This document shows, one piece after another, positions 1-10,630 of a stretch of 64,000 nt of DNA; the first letter of the stretch is position 1, and each line of letters opens with the position of its first letter. The translations under genes were made by a program, and so were the position numbers. This stretch comes from Pictodentalium vernedei. Its lineage: Eukaryota > Mollusca > Scaphopoda > Dentaliida > Dentaliidae. The DNA is taken from positions 385,374,718-385,438,717 of the forward strand of contig CM062290.1 in assembly GCA_031216915.1 (NCBI GenBank), given 5' to 3'. Under the pieces are notes generated by a model. That model saw nothing but the letters and a program-made list of their open reading frames with translations, had not been told where the DNA came from and did no database searches.

Positions 1-422
1 CAGCCTCTAGTTTCTCTAAGTCACACCAAAGCAATAGCTATGTTATATACACGGGAGAATAATGCAAACAATACTCCAAATAATAACATAAGCAATAAAA
101 TTATCAGGAACTGGAAACAGCTGTCACAGATGAAATCTGTTATTTTAATTTATTATATGCCAGCCTGTGACTTATCACAAATTATCTGACAGATATTTCT
201 CGATATCTATCAACGCAATAGATATCGAAAAAAATTTCTCAGTAGCTTCCAAAATGACTTCACGCTACGCCGCATTACGTCGCCTTGAAGGAAATATCAG
301 CTGATCTTTGTTATTGTTTTGAAACGCACGCATTTCTCATCGAATTGGGCTGAATATTGTGCAATAAAATGTCTTGTAGCATATAAAGAAAAAGAAAAGC
401 TACTCTATTTTAGTCAGTATCT

Positions 423-732
423 GGAATTATCTCATGAGTGTGGACATGAAAGTTTTATTTTTCACGAGCGCTTGCGTGAGTGAAAAATATTTTCAGAACC
501 ACACGGTGAATTTTTTCATTAGCTTCCTAAATGACGTTACACTTTGGCACATGACGTCACCTTGAACGTCGCCTTGCAAGAACGATAAGCAGCATTTTGT
601 TATTGTCTTGAACTTTTTGCAGTCGAATTGGGCTGAATATTGTGCAGTAAAATGTCACGTAGTGTATAATAAAAAGAAAATCTACCAAGCACAAAAATAA
701 AACTTTCAGGTCCACACTCATGAGATAATTCC
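423..732. repeat. Foldback repeat, 40-bp inverted arms
   Basis: Positions 423-462 and 693-732 are inverted copies of one 40-bp sequence with a single mismatch. The DNA around them is also partly direct-repeated: about 240-400 and 500-660 share blocks such as 'tcgaattgggctgaatatt' and a CGCCTTG-containing stretch. This looks like a partly duplicated, degraded foldback element. No flanking target duplication was found, so the family is unassigned. Bases 1-422 are otherwise AT-rich with nothing recognisable. Confidence 0.6.
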
Positions 733-1314
733 CGATATTCGCTAAAACAGCGTAGATATCCTCTATCTATTTCAAATTCAACCATGAAGCAAGTTGAACA
801 GAACCCTTTGCTTTGTAAAGGAGTTTTACATATTACTCTGGTCGGCCTTATAACACATAACTTCTAATTCCAAGGGGTGGGGAGCCCTTTTCCATTATAC
901 CTTCTACAGTTATGAATTATTAAAATGGAGTACTTAAATGGTGTGATTTTAACCCTCTCAATACTTCAATATGGTTCCTAAAGATTTCATTTAATACATG
1001 ACCATAATAATTAGTCTGTGTTAACTCTTTTGCTGCCGAATGAGACTAAATACGAATTACCCAATCGCTGTCGATAACAACTGAAGTCGCAGTTTGAAAT
1101 CAAATAGCAGTAAGAGTGTTCTAGGGGAAGCAACTCTATTAATTTTTGCAATTTATGATATCGTGGTGTTCTATTTATGTTAAAGGTTAAAGGTAAAGTT
1201 TTGGGACCTGTGAATTGGTGAAGAAAACAAATCGAATTTTGAACACCCAATGTATTTCGGAAGTTCATACATGTATTTGAAAAATATCCATTTCTGATTG
1301 CTTGATAAATACAG
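733..1314. other. AT-rich stretch, nothing recognised
   Basis: Low-GC sequence between two foldback repeats. The open frames here are short and have no recognisable motif. I see no repeat shared with the rest of the window. Confidence 0.5.
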
Positions 1315-1475
1315 ATTATCACGACAATGTGGATGTCCTGTGATTGGTATCAGATTCGAGGTGGTGTCCAGAATGGGATCTCAACGAGCCGGCTTTGCCG
1401 TCGAGTTGTGATCCCATTTTTGGACACCACCGAGAATCTGATACAAATCACAGGACATGCACATTATCATAATAA
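1315..1475. repeat. Foldback (MITE-like) with about 70-bp arms
   Basis: The arms 1315-1385 and 1404-1475 are inverted copies with a few mismatches and one-base gaps. Both carry the block 'tgtcctgtgattggtatcag' or its complement. The loop is 18 bp and itself holds a small palindrome (gccggc). A single-stranded copy would fold into a long hairpin. No clear target duplication was seen. Confidence 0.7.
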
Positions 1476-1516
1476 TTCATTTATCTAACAATTCTGTCAC
1501 TTAAACAAATTAAATC

Positions 1517-1763
1517 TTAACCCTTTACACAATGTAACGGACAAAACTGACCAATGCTATTCTAAAAAAAATTGCCAATTAATTTTTATTATTTTTTCGT
1601 CTCCAAAGCATAGGTTATGACCCTCTCATTGGAACGAGCCCATCGAGCTCGTTCCAATGAGTGGTCATAACCTATGTTTTTGAAATAAAAAATGAAAAAA
1701 ATTAGTTTTTCAACAATTTGTTTTGCAAGTGTCGTCTGCTTTTCATGTGAGGTAAAGGGTTAA
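1517..1763. mobile_element. piggyBac-like MITE (family P) with TTAA target duplication
   Basis: The element runs 1521-1759 between two TTAA tetranucleotides (1517-1520 and 1760-1763). The ends are CCCTTTAC... and ...GTAAAGGG in inverted orientation. The centre is a long palindrome built around 'ggaacgagc' and its complement, about 1612-1675. It has no coding capacity. TTAA duplication with ends starting CCC is the hallmark of piggyBac-type transposons, so this is most likely a non-autonomous derivative. Similar copies lie at 11774, 27451, 28506, 33798, 35624 and 50691. Confidence 0.8.
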
Positions 1764-2246
1764 ATTATTTTTAAACATTTTTGGGACATAATGTTCCGTC
1801 GATCACTGAAACGCACATAGAATGTATCTATGTGCCTGTTATGATAGCCCATAGCACTACCAGAAACGATACGGAATCAGAATGAGTCATCTATATGATA
1901 CAGAATCGGAACACATTATGTGATACGTACCGTTTCTCGTGGTTTTCAGGCCAAAATCTATATGATTGTTAGATAAAACACATTAAGTTATTTCCGGTTT
2001 CTTGAAAATTTTTATCTGAATCCTTCATGAAAATCTTTAAATGCTGTTTACAAAATCTATTTCAGATTTCTTTAAAGATATTTTACTCCCCAAAATAAGT
2101 CTCCATATTCTATATAGTCTCCATATTCTATATAGTTTCTATTGCTTTCACCATTTTCATACAGACTCAAATTTACTGGTCACAGTAAATTCTGTTTCTC
2201 TAGTTTACATTTTGTTTCATATTGGTAGAGTGGGTCCAACTTAAAA
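1764..2246. other. Spacer with small inverted repeats
   Basis: AT-rich DNA. Two weak palindromes are visible: 'cataatgttccg' near 1789 with its complement near 1905, and 'gcacatagaatgtatctatgtgc'-like symmetry near 1815-1838. They may be the remains of another foldback. The ORF at 2041-2244 shows no motif and is rejected. Confidence 0.4.
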
Positions 2247-2440
2247 CCCTTTACCCAACGTAACGGCAAAAACCGGCCAGAGCTATTCACAAAAATCGCT
2301 GTTCAATTTTATTTTTTAAGTCTCAAAAACATAGACTGTGATCCCTCATTCGAACGAGCTCATTGAGGTCGTTCCAATGATGGGTTATAAGCTATGTTTT
2401 GGATGCCCAAAATGAAAAAAAATAGTTATTGAAGAATTTA
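2247..2440. mobile_element. Truncated family-P MITE
   Basis: The left end 'ccctttacccaacg' and the central palindrome around 'cgttccaatga' match the family-P MITEs. The right terminal repeat is missing, and the sequence changes abruptly near 2440 into another repeat. It is a fragment. Confidence 0.65.
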
Positions 2441-2590
2441 GGTTCTAGGGGATCAATTACTAAGCCTATTGAGTCATAAATTAGGAAAACAAATGAATAA
2501 AGTTCATCTAATCTGTGTTGTGTTCTCATGGTCACATTTTCTCTCTCATTGATTCGTCCACCTAGACTAAGTGACGAAGAGTCTAGAGCT
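2441..2590. repeat. Dispersed repeat, paralogue of 10992-11205
   Basis: It starts with 'ggttctaggggatcaatt' and ends near 'agtgacgaagagtctag'. The same order of blocks occurs at 10992-11205, where the middle is part of a long hairpin. The family is unknown. It borders truncated MITE DNA here and unrelated DNA there, so it is an independent unit. Confidence 0.55.
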
Positions 2591-2724
2591 GGGCGGTTTA
2601 GATTTTTCAAATTTGGTTCGTTTGTGGGAAAAATTTTAATTTCGGTTCGGCTTTTCTATATGTTAAGAACATATCGTAAACAAGAGCGCACGTATCGCTG
2701 AAGCAATACAATGTCCCCTACCGG

Positions 2725-3111
2725 ACTAATGAGCATTATTTATTTATTTATTTATTGGTGTTTAAGGTCACATATTTCTACACAATGGCTAACCATGACC
2801 GTGACAGTTTTACGGGTGGAGGAAGCCGGAGTACCCGGAGAGAACCACAGAGCAACGGTGAGCAACTGTCAGCTCCCCAACATACCACTCCACACAAGCA
2901 GGGTTAGCATTGGTTGAAAACAGGTGCACCATCGACTTGCAGTACGTCTTAGTACACAGCATCACTGTGCCCCCATGTGGGCAATGGGAGTGAAGTGTCT
3001 TGCCCAAGGACACAACGCGGTTGCCGCAGGTGGGATTCGGACCGAGGACCTCTCGGCTTGCAGCCTGCACCTCTACCAACTGAGCCACCGCGCCCCCACT
3101 AATGAGCATTA
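2725..3111 (-). mobile_element. tRNA-headed SINE with 14-bp target duplication
   Basis: The body runs 2739-3097 between perfect copies of 'actaatgagcatta' at 2725-2738 and 3098-3111. On the minus strand it begins with a tRNA-like pol III promoter: an A-box-like 'tggctcagttggtagaggtg', then a B-box-like 'ggtccgaatcccacc'. A body with 'ccttgggcaagacacttc' follows, then a 3' tail of about (AATA)n. Apparent ORFs through it are translations of the SINE, not genes. The same body and tail recur at 20490, 28034, 30418, 33765 and 37838, with different heads. The perfect duplication points to a fairly recent, LINE-assisted insertion. Confidence 0.9.
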
Positions 3112-3126
3112 ATAATTATACAAATG

Positions 3127-3673
3127 TTATAACCTAGATGTGACCAGCATGAATTCCGTTGAAGCATTTCCCCCAAAAGTCCAGAAAACTGATATTTTGG
3201 CGCATTTCCATATTTCCAAGGGGCATAACTCACACAAGAATAATGCAATCAGCATGAAACTCAAACTTGATCTGTAAGTCATCGTTCTATAGCAGTTTAC
3301 CAAAAATGAAATCATTCTGTTGAAGCATTTCCAAAAAAACTCCGGAAAACTGATATTTTGGTGCTTTTCCATATTTCCAAGGGCCATAACTCACACAAGA
3401 ATAATGCAATCAGCATGATACTCAAACTTAATCTGTAAGTCATTGTTCTATAGTAGTTTACCAAAAATGAAATCATTGCTTTGAAGCGTTTCCAAAAGAA
3501 ACTCTGGAAAACTGATATTTTAATGCTTTTTCCCATATTTCCAAGGGCTGTAACTCACACAAGAATAATGCAATCAGCATGAAACTCAAACTTAATCTGT
3601 AAGTCGTCGTTCTATAGTAGTTTACCAAAAATGAAATCATTGTGTTGAAGCGTTTCAAAAAAAACTCTGGAAA
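3127..3673. repeat. Tandem satellite, about 163-bp unit, left part
   Basis: Roughly 3.3 units. The landmark 'caaaaatgaaatcatt' recurs at 3301, 3462 and 3626, giving spacings of about 161-164 bp. Each unit contains 'ctcacacaagaataatgcaa'. Frames on the minus strand (3127-3387, 3312-3536) are translations of the repeat. DIRS copy 1 cuts the array at 3674, and it resumes at 10631. Confidence 0.85.
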
Positions 3674-3900
3674 GTTAAAAAATTTATAGTAATTTATATA
3701 TTTTTTATACTTACCAATGACCCAGACATAGCTGGTGCTAACTCTTAAAATATAGGGCCAAACACAAATTTTGCCCCCCAATCCCCAAAATTTGCATCTA
3801 AAACCAAAGAAAACATGTCCTGAATGGCCCTCCACACTTCACCTCTACTGCGCATGCGCAGTGTCAAGGACGTTCCGAAATTGGCGCCATTAATCATTCT
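3674..3900. repeat. DIRS copy 1 inverted terminal repeat, coding 3' side
   Basis: From 3712 to 3900 it is the reverse complement of 10429-10618. The outermost ~38 bp (starting gttaaaaaattt) are specific to this end, while the other end finishes 'cagtataaaaat'. It contains the palindrome TGCGCATGCGCA at 3849-3860. The two ITRs of this copy share variants (for example 'acctctactg') that differ from copy 2. Confidence 0.88.
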
Positions 3901-3975
3901 AATAACCAGTGCCTGGTAAGCGCTATGTACTCAGCGGGGAGGTAAGAGTTGCCAACTCCTGGGAGGGCCATCCCC

Positions 3976-4064
3976 GTCTGGGTCATTGGTAAGTATAAAA
4001 CATATAGAAATTACTATAAATTTTTTAACATTTTTATACTGTACCAATGACCCAGACATAGCTG
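3976..4064. repeat. DIRS copy 1 internal complementary region
   Basis: Bases 3976-4029 are the reverse complement of the element's first ~54 bp, and 4030-4064 are the reverse complement of its last ~35 bp, fused as 'tttaac|attttt'. This is the sequence expected at the junction of a circularised element, read on the opposite strand. In DIRS elements such a region is thought to template joining of the two ends during replication. It lies 302 bp inside the element, next to the end of the recombinase gene. Confidence 0.88.
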
Positions 4065-4654
4065 AATAGTAAAAAGGCTGGAGGGCCAAGGACATAGAGC
4101 AAGATGGAATACGCTCAATTATATAAAATAGAGTCATCCCCTCTAGGGAAAAAGAAGTATTAGGCCTTACATGTATCTTTCTTATTTATGATAAATTAGA
4201 AAGATACAACACCTTCCAAAATTGAGCATCATACATCCATGTACTCTATTAATATCTAGTATAATCCTTATACTAATAATTTTTAAAGTAAGCCAATAAA
4301 TAAAGTAAGTCTAGAGAATAGAGACTCTTTATACTCCTTAAAAGTGTCTGAGGATTGTATAATAATGTCCGTTGACACGTGCTATATTCAAAAGCTATAC
4401 TTTAAAAACTAAGACCTGAATGAATTTTTAAAACATAAACTTCTCACTAAACAACCATCCCAATAACAGCTCAGAATTACTAACTCCGGAGGAGGTATCC
4501 CCTTGTTTTCATAGTAAAACAGGTGACCCAAGGGAACACCCTCCCCCCCCCCCCCCCCCTTTTTCTTGCCCTGGGTCAAATAGCCCAGAGCAAAGAGGGC
4601 AGCAGAACGGAGTCACTGCCGAAACAGACAGCCTACCTAGCTATAGTAGCAACT

Positions 4655-5740
4655 GTTAAGTGAATGACATTCTGAGCAGTAGATAATAGACCTAACAATA
4701 GAGGCCTCCAGAAATGGACTCAATATTTCTCAGATAAAAAATCATGAATGTGGATGGCTGAGCGCAATGAGCAGCCTTCAAAAATCTATAATAGCGACAC
4801 TATTAATGTAAGCCCAAGATGTAGAAGAACTCTTACTTCATGAGCCGAAATCTCAAACACAACTGCTGAGTCAATGATATACCATAAGCAGTATCGATAG
4901 TTAATTGAATCCATTAGCAATAGAATGGAGCGTAACGTCCTTCTATTAGGCATCAAAGACAGAAGAAGCTTACGCCCGTAGTAATAAACAGATATCTGTT
5001 TATAAATACATAAACTCTAACCGGACAGAGTAAAGGCCTATGCCCGTACGAAGACGGAAGGACCTTAATAACAATAGGTTCCGGATATTAATTAGGAGCC
5101 TGACTCTTATGCAAAAATCCAACCTAAATAGTAAAGGAAGTAGTGATTCCGAAACTACGAAAGTGAAAATCATCCACCGATAGTGCATGAAACTCACTGA
5201 CTCTTCAGTAAAAGAGAAGCCAACAGAATTACTGTCTAAAAGGTCAGAATTTGAAAACTACTGTTTCCAGAGGCTCAAATGATTACTTAGCTAAATAAAA
5301 AGAACCGAAGTTAAATTCCATATAGGAATTTAATCTAATGATTCTAAGTCTATTTATCGAAAAGTTACTAACTGACTTAGATAAAGAGACATAAGTCTCA
5401 ATTGTAAACTATCATAGAGTGCATAGGTATGAGGTAACATAAACCTATAACCTTAATAATAACAGGCTGCAGTAGATCTTGTCAAACAAGTATACTAAAA
5501 AGTTGCAATGACTAGTATGGAGGGATCAACAATATCAACATAGTGATCCCTACACCAACGACGGAAGAGCCTCCAATTTAGCCGCATAGTATAGCGAAGA
5601 AGAGGTTCTCCTATAGAAAGAAATCGCGTCCAAAGCTCGTCCAGTACAATGCTTACAATGCAATAAGGACCACACAACGGAATACGTGAAGGTTGAGACC
5701 TTGCGGGTTGTGATAAAGATGACACGATTTTACCCAGTGA
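4655..5740 (-). pseudogene. Tyrosine recombinase remnant (DIRS copy 1)
   Basis: The DNA is collinear with the recombinase ORF of copy 4 (58451-59600). Short frames at 5000-5197 and 5495-5725 keep recognisable pieces, such as 'RRWCRDHYVDI' from the N-terminal core-binding part. Several frameshifts and stops break it. A tract of about 18 C at 4541-4559 lies between this pseudogene and the ICR. Confidence 0.75.
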
Positions 5741-6575
5741 AAAAAAATCCTCTCATGGAGGAAGATTTCGCGTTAAGTCCCACAGTAGACATCAGAGTAA
5801 ATTTACCCACGGTCTCTGTGAAGACAGAGATGCTATCAATAGAAATGTAATGTGGTTGTTTATCTTAGCAATACTTGCTGAAACAACAGCGCAGGAGGAT
5901 ATGCATATCCTATCATTCCGTCCTATTAGATCAATAGAGCGTTAACAACATAAGCTCACAGATCCGGACAAGCAAACACATACGTCTGCAATTGACAAGC
6001 AAGTTGTGTCGTAAATAAATTATCATTGGGCGCTCCCATTGATAGCAAATCTGATTGAATACTTGTTTGTTGAGAGTCCATTCTGACGGCAACAAGTGAC
6101 CCAAAAGTGAACGGGAGTCCGGTAATACAATCAGACGACCCGGAATATGACGGACCGAAGCAGAACTTGGTGTACTATAACAAACAGAAGGATTCTTTCC
6201 ATTAAATTGAATAACGGAAACAAATGAGTGCCTCCCTGGTTCCGGAGATACGCCACTACTGTCGAATTAACGGACAGGATTTGGACATGCGTTTCTGAAT
6301 AATGTTCATCCAATGACATAAAGCAAGCCTAAAAAAACATTATTCCGTGGAAGATAAGTGCTTGCTTAGAGACTGCGGAACCCAAAGACCCTGGCACTTC
6401 GAATCCGTTGGGATCAATATTATATCCCAACCTGTTTGACCGGCAACCGTCATAAATATAAAACTCAGATCCGGCAACTGCAGTGGCACTCTCTGAGTCA
6501 ACCACCGAATGTTTGCCCCAGTCTGAATCTCTTGCTACACTAGATAGACAAGAGAACGTGTAAATCGAGCAATTC
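5741..6575 (-). pseudogene. RNase H / methylase-like remnant (DIRS copy 1)
   Basis: Collinear with copy 4 from about 59540 to 60397, that is, the RNase H and downstream methylase-like part of the RT ORF. The frame at 6329-6601 still reads through the 'RDSDWGKHSVVDSES' block, which in copy 4 lies in the overlapping recombinase frame. Near 6575 the sequence jumps directly to gag DNA, so the whole RT palm and fingers are missing. Confidence 0.72.
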
Positions 6576-9500
6576 ATGGATTGCTGAAAAGTTGCCGTCA
6601 AAGAGAAGCTTCTCCGAGAACGAAGCGACTCTGAGAGAGTTCTTCACCTTACTATCCACGCGCTTGGATGTAGCTAGGGCTGCGTCACGTCTAACCAACT
6701 CCAAGCAGCCACTGAAAGGCGGAGTTATACGTGAACAAACTACTGCCCTCAAAAGAAATCACATTGAGGATAAAATCCTGGAATTCTTTCTCTTGAAGAC
6801 GTAATGATAACGCCTCAGTAAGGTGGATTACGTATGATAAAGCATCTAAGTTAAGTCTATTAGACATCATTGTCGTTTCCAACATTGTGGTTGGAAAAGA
6901 CATATACGGCGAAAAAGAATATTTCCAGTCTTTAACCATGCCGTCTAGACGCATATGAACTCTCGGTATGCCGTGTTCTGCCAAAATAAATTATTCGAAT
7001 AAATGAAAAAAGGCAGAAATGAGCAATGCGGACAAGAAACTAAACTATCATGCTTGGTAGCAGGCTTATATATATATATAGCGTCGATAAATAATACACA
7101 TGTTCTAATGACATTATTGGACTGTGTCGGTAAGTCAGGGACAATGTCCCTGAACCGATCCAAAATTCCGTGTCCAATGACGCTATAAGTCTCTTATCCA
7201 ACATCGCAGCAATGTAGTCCGAAATAACAATCATTGGAAGATAATGCCGGAAGATATGTATGGCAGCTTCCGATGCTACGAAAGGGAAAACTCGAAATCT
7301 TTCGAATCCCTTTCGCCATCCTGTCGGACCCTATAAAGCGTTCGGTAGTCCGTACCTGATGCAACCGCGGACCGCACCGACCCAGCGCCGTCAGATAATT
7401 CCTGATTCGACCAAGAAACTGTCGATTGCTGGGATGCTGCGAAAAAACTGTGCTAACTCGGATAGCACGTCCGTCACTGAGGCCTGTGGAGAAGCAGTCC
7501 TACGATGCATTGCCGCTGGAAGCTCCGTGATCGTTACCCCCGTGAATACTACTAATATGCGAGCGAACGGAGTGTATAGGCCTCGTGTCCCTTGGCTACC
7601 CGATGGCGTGACCTGTTCGCCGTGGAATCACTGAATGACGAAACTGATCGGATACTCGAGGTCACGTAGCCAATGTGCGGTCGTGTGCACTGCTGTGAGG
7701 ATGAGGAAGCATTATCGACAGTCTCTCGGACTGTCAATATAACGGAGCGTCCCGAGCGACGGACATATGCTCCGAATGTAAAATATCTGAACCACAACAT
7801 GCGGTCCCCTATGTTGTTGGACGAGAAAGGGACCTCTCTCGCTCACAGCCCGGGTGGACCTGGACAAGCCAGGAACCGGACTAACAGGCTTCCTCCGATC
7901 TGTCCTCAATCCGCCGTCACTGGGTGAGTACTAAAGTAATTATAGTGCTCGCATCACCCAAATCTCCTTCCTAGACTGCAACGGACGAACCCGGCAGCTG
8001 AACCATTCGATGAATGTACGCTACACCGGGTGAGCTAGCGAATGTCACTCCGTCGATCCTACAAGGGACCTCTTAGGCGATAGACATATTCCATGAGCAC
8101 TTATTGCCGCTAGCTCTTCATTAACTATGACGACAGAGGCACACTTTTGAAAGACATCTCCGTAACTTTGCGAACAAGAAACCAGAAATGCTTGGTAATA
8201 GCAAGCATATAATAATAAATATATATAGCGTCGTTCAATAATTCGAAAGTTTGTGTGACATTATTGGACTATGTCGGAACTGAGGGACGGAGTCCCTGAA
8301 CCGAACCAAAAATTTCTAAGTCCACCGACGCCATCAGATTCTTATCCGGCATCGCAGCATTCTGGTCCGACGAAAGAACATGTAGAAGATCAAGTCAGAT
8401 GACATACACAACAGCATATGTTGTTCCGAAAGGGAAAGCTCGAAATCATCCGAATCCCTTTCGGTATCCCGTCGGACCGGATGAAATTTTCGGACGTCCG
8501 TACCCGCTTCCGCGGAGCGTCCCGACCCAGCATCGTCGGATAAAACATATGCGACAGATTCAGTTGATGCTGGGATGCTGCGATAAGCTGTGCTATTTAG
8601 GATAGCACGTCCGTCCCCGAGGCCTGTGCAGTAGCGGTCTTACGATGCATTGCCGCCGGAAGCTCCGTGTACGTTGACTCCCGCACACTTTCCTATGCGA
8701 ACGTCCGGAGTCTGCAGGCCTCGTGTCCCTGGCTACCGGATGGTGTGACCTGGTCGCCGATGATTCTCTGACTGGCGAAGCTGACTGGATATCCGAGGTC
8801 ACGTAGCCACGTGTGCGCTACCATGAGAATGAGGAAGCCTTATTGACAGTCTCTCCAGACTGACTATATGTCGGACTATATGTCGGAGCGTCCCGAGCGG
8901 CAGACGTATGCTCCGAATGCGAAACATTTTGTACCACAACATCTGGGGCCAGATGTTGTTGTACGAGAGAGGGGCCTCTCTCCGGATGGACCAGAACGAG
9001 CTATGAACCGGACTAAAAGGCTTCCTCCGTTCTCCCTCTAATCCGCCGTCACTGGGTGTGCATTTGGTTGATTTATAGTGCTCGCATCACCCCAAAACTC
9101 CTTCTAGACCGCAACGGACAAACCCGGCTGCCGAACCATTCAATGAATGGACGCTACACCGGGCGAGCTAGCAGACGTCAAAGGCCGTCGAACCTACTAG
9201 GGTCCTCTTAGGCAATTGGCGTATTTACATGAGCACTTTTCCGCTAGCCCTTCATTAATTGTGACGACGGAGGCACACTGTTGGAAGACATCACAGATAC
9301 ATCACCCTAATCTTGATCGTCTGAAATAGAAATTGATAAAGTAGAGTGACCCTGCGGGGAAAGGACTGGAATGTCCATTTCCCCATTAACATACCGTGAC
9401 ATACGCTTCCCATGTTGTCATCGAAATCATCAGATACAGAACAGGAGTTAATGCGAGTACACTGACCACATATAGAATGATTATAAAAGTCAGAGGAAGA

Positions 9501-9581
9501 CTTCCTCTTATTACAATTGATCAAAATCCTTTCAATGTGAAAAGAAAACAAAGTCCTGGTACTCGCACCAACCCCTGACAA
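6576..9581 (-). pseudogene. gag remnant with internal tandem duplication (DIRS copy 1)
   Basis: Matches the copy 4 gag ORF in broken form. At the low-coordinate end it keeps 'VRRDAALATS' and 'VDSKVKNSLRVAS'. At the high-coordinate end (about 9291-9581) it keeps a decayed N-terminus with 'RKSSSDF', corresponding to the zinc-cluster region of copy 4. The middle is present twice (7028-8169 and 8170-9305). No long open frame survives. Confidence 0.75.
7028..9305 (-). repeat. Tandem duplication of gag segment (copy 1)
   Basis: Two direct copies of about 1.14 kb, 7028-8169 and about 8170-9305. Both start at 'gcg[ga]acaagaaac', run through 'tatagcgtcg', 'ggacaatgtccctgaac'-like and 'cgaatccctttcg' blocks, and end near the gag start. 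They have diverged from each other, but each aligns with its counterpart in copies 2 and 3, so the duplication predates the spread of these copies. Confidence 0.78.
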
Positions 9582-10428
9582 TCAAAATACATAATAATAA
9601 TATGATCCATTAACATAGAAAAAATAATTGAAATCAAAATATTTTGAAAAAATATTTTTTCAGAACAGCCCAAGTTTCTGAAAAGTAATGTTGAGCCCCA
9701 ATGGATCCCAAGCCTAAGTGTGGACAAAAATTTTAAAAATATTTTAAACAATTTATGCAACACTTACAAACAATAATAATGTATCTAGTTATGATTAAAT
9801 TAACATCAAGATATTATTTTCAAGAAATCCCCCCCCTCACACAGAGGGCTGTTGTAAATGTAAACAATGAGTGTAAAAACACTAAAATAAGACTCCAGGC
9901 ATCCAGGCCCGAAATCAGTTACCAAAAATACACTATCTGATGCAAAACAGAGACTTCCAGGGAAGAAACTGCAGAACATCAGATGGTAGATGCAGAACAC
10001 AACGCCTAACCACCCGTAGGTGAAGACGTAAACATGGGGAAAAGAACAGAATTCATTCTGTTATTCAGCTAAAACTCCCAAGAAATTTTAGTAATAATAA
10101 TTACAGAAACTATGCCAAAAGCATGGGAGAATAGCAAGAGGGGACTTAAAGGAAAGGGAGAGAGGAAAACACTGAAAAATCAGTGTAACTAAATAACAAG
10201 AATGACAACAAAATGGCTGCTGCCTCGAAAATAGGTAACTTAACATAATTTCATTAAAAAATTTTAAGTTACAGCCCTGATAATATTCTGTCACACATTT
10301 TTCCTCTCCTCCTTCTCTATCCTCCTTAGAATCACCATTTCACTAATATTTATGTGTCTGGCATCATTTAAACTGAGATTTACAAGCACAAAGATCAGTC
10401 AGATGTTAACTGATGAAGGGCCAAACTT

Positions 10429-10630
10429 AGAATGATTAATGGCGCCAATTTCGGAACGTCCTTGACACTGCGCATGCGCAGTAGAGGTGAAGTGTGGAGG
10501 GCCATTCAGGACATGTTTTCTTTGGTTTTAGATGCAAATTTTGGGGATTGGGGGGGCAAAATTTGTGTTTGGCCCTATATTTTAAGAGTTAGCACCAGCT
10601 ATGTCTGGGTCATTGGTACAGTATAAAAAT
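10429..10630. repeat. DIRS copy 1 inverted terminal repeat, coding 5' side
   Basis: Reverse complement of 3712-3900, ending with 'cagtataaaaat'. TGCGCATGCGCA is at 10469-10480. As the coding 5' terminus, it is the expected location of the promoter. Between it and the gag remnant (about 9582-10428) lies an AT-rich leader without recognisable genes. Confidence 0.88.

Larger units (their letters stand above)
3674..10630 (-). mobile_element. DIRS-like retrotransposon copy 1 (non-autonomous, RT-less)
   Basis: The copy is complete at 6957 bp. It is inserted in the ~163-bp satellite, so the empty site can be read from sister units: left flank '...ctctggaaa' plus right flank 'actgatatt...' rebuilds the uninterrupted unit with no bases gained or lost. 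It has ITRs at both ends and an ICR. Coding remnants are on the minus strand in the order gag, RNase H and methylase-like, tyrosine recombinase. The RT core seen in copy 4 is absent and part of gag is duplicated in tandem. All frames carry stops and frameshifts, so it cannot encode its own mobility. Confidence 0.88.

Noticed and set aside
3020-3097. tRNA gene on the minus strand
   Set aside because: A- and B-box-like sequences are present, but it is the promoter head of a SINE, and similar heads start other copies of the same body.
2810-3109. Conserved small protein also seen at 20546, 28130 and 30461
   Set aside because: The similar translations come from reading through copies of one SINE; their starts and ends do not agree and they include pol III promoter DNA.
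6592-8605. Plus-strand ORFs in DIRS copies 1-3 (for example 7260-7634, 8399-8605, 55570-55947)
   Set aside because: Antisense to gag remnants and reproduced in each copy only because the DNA is homologous.
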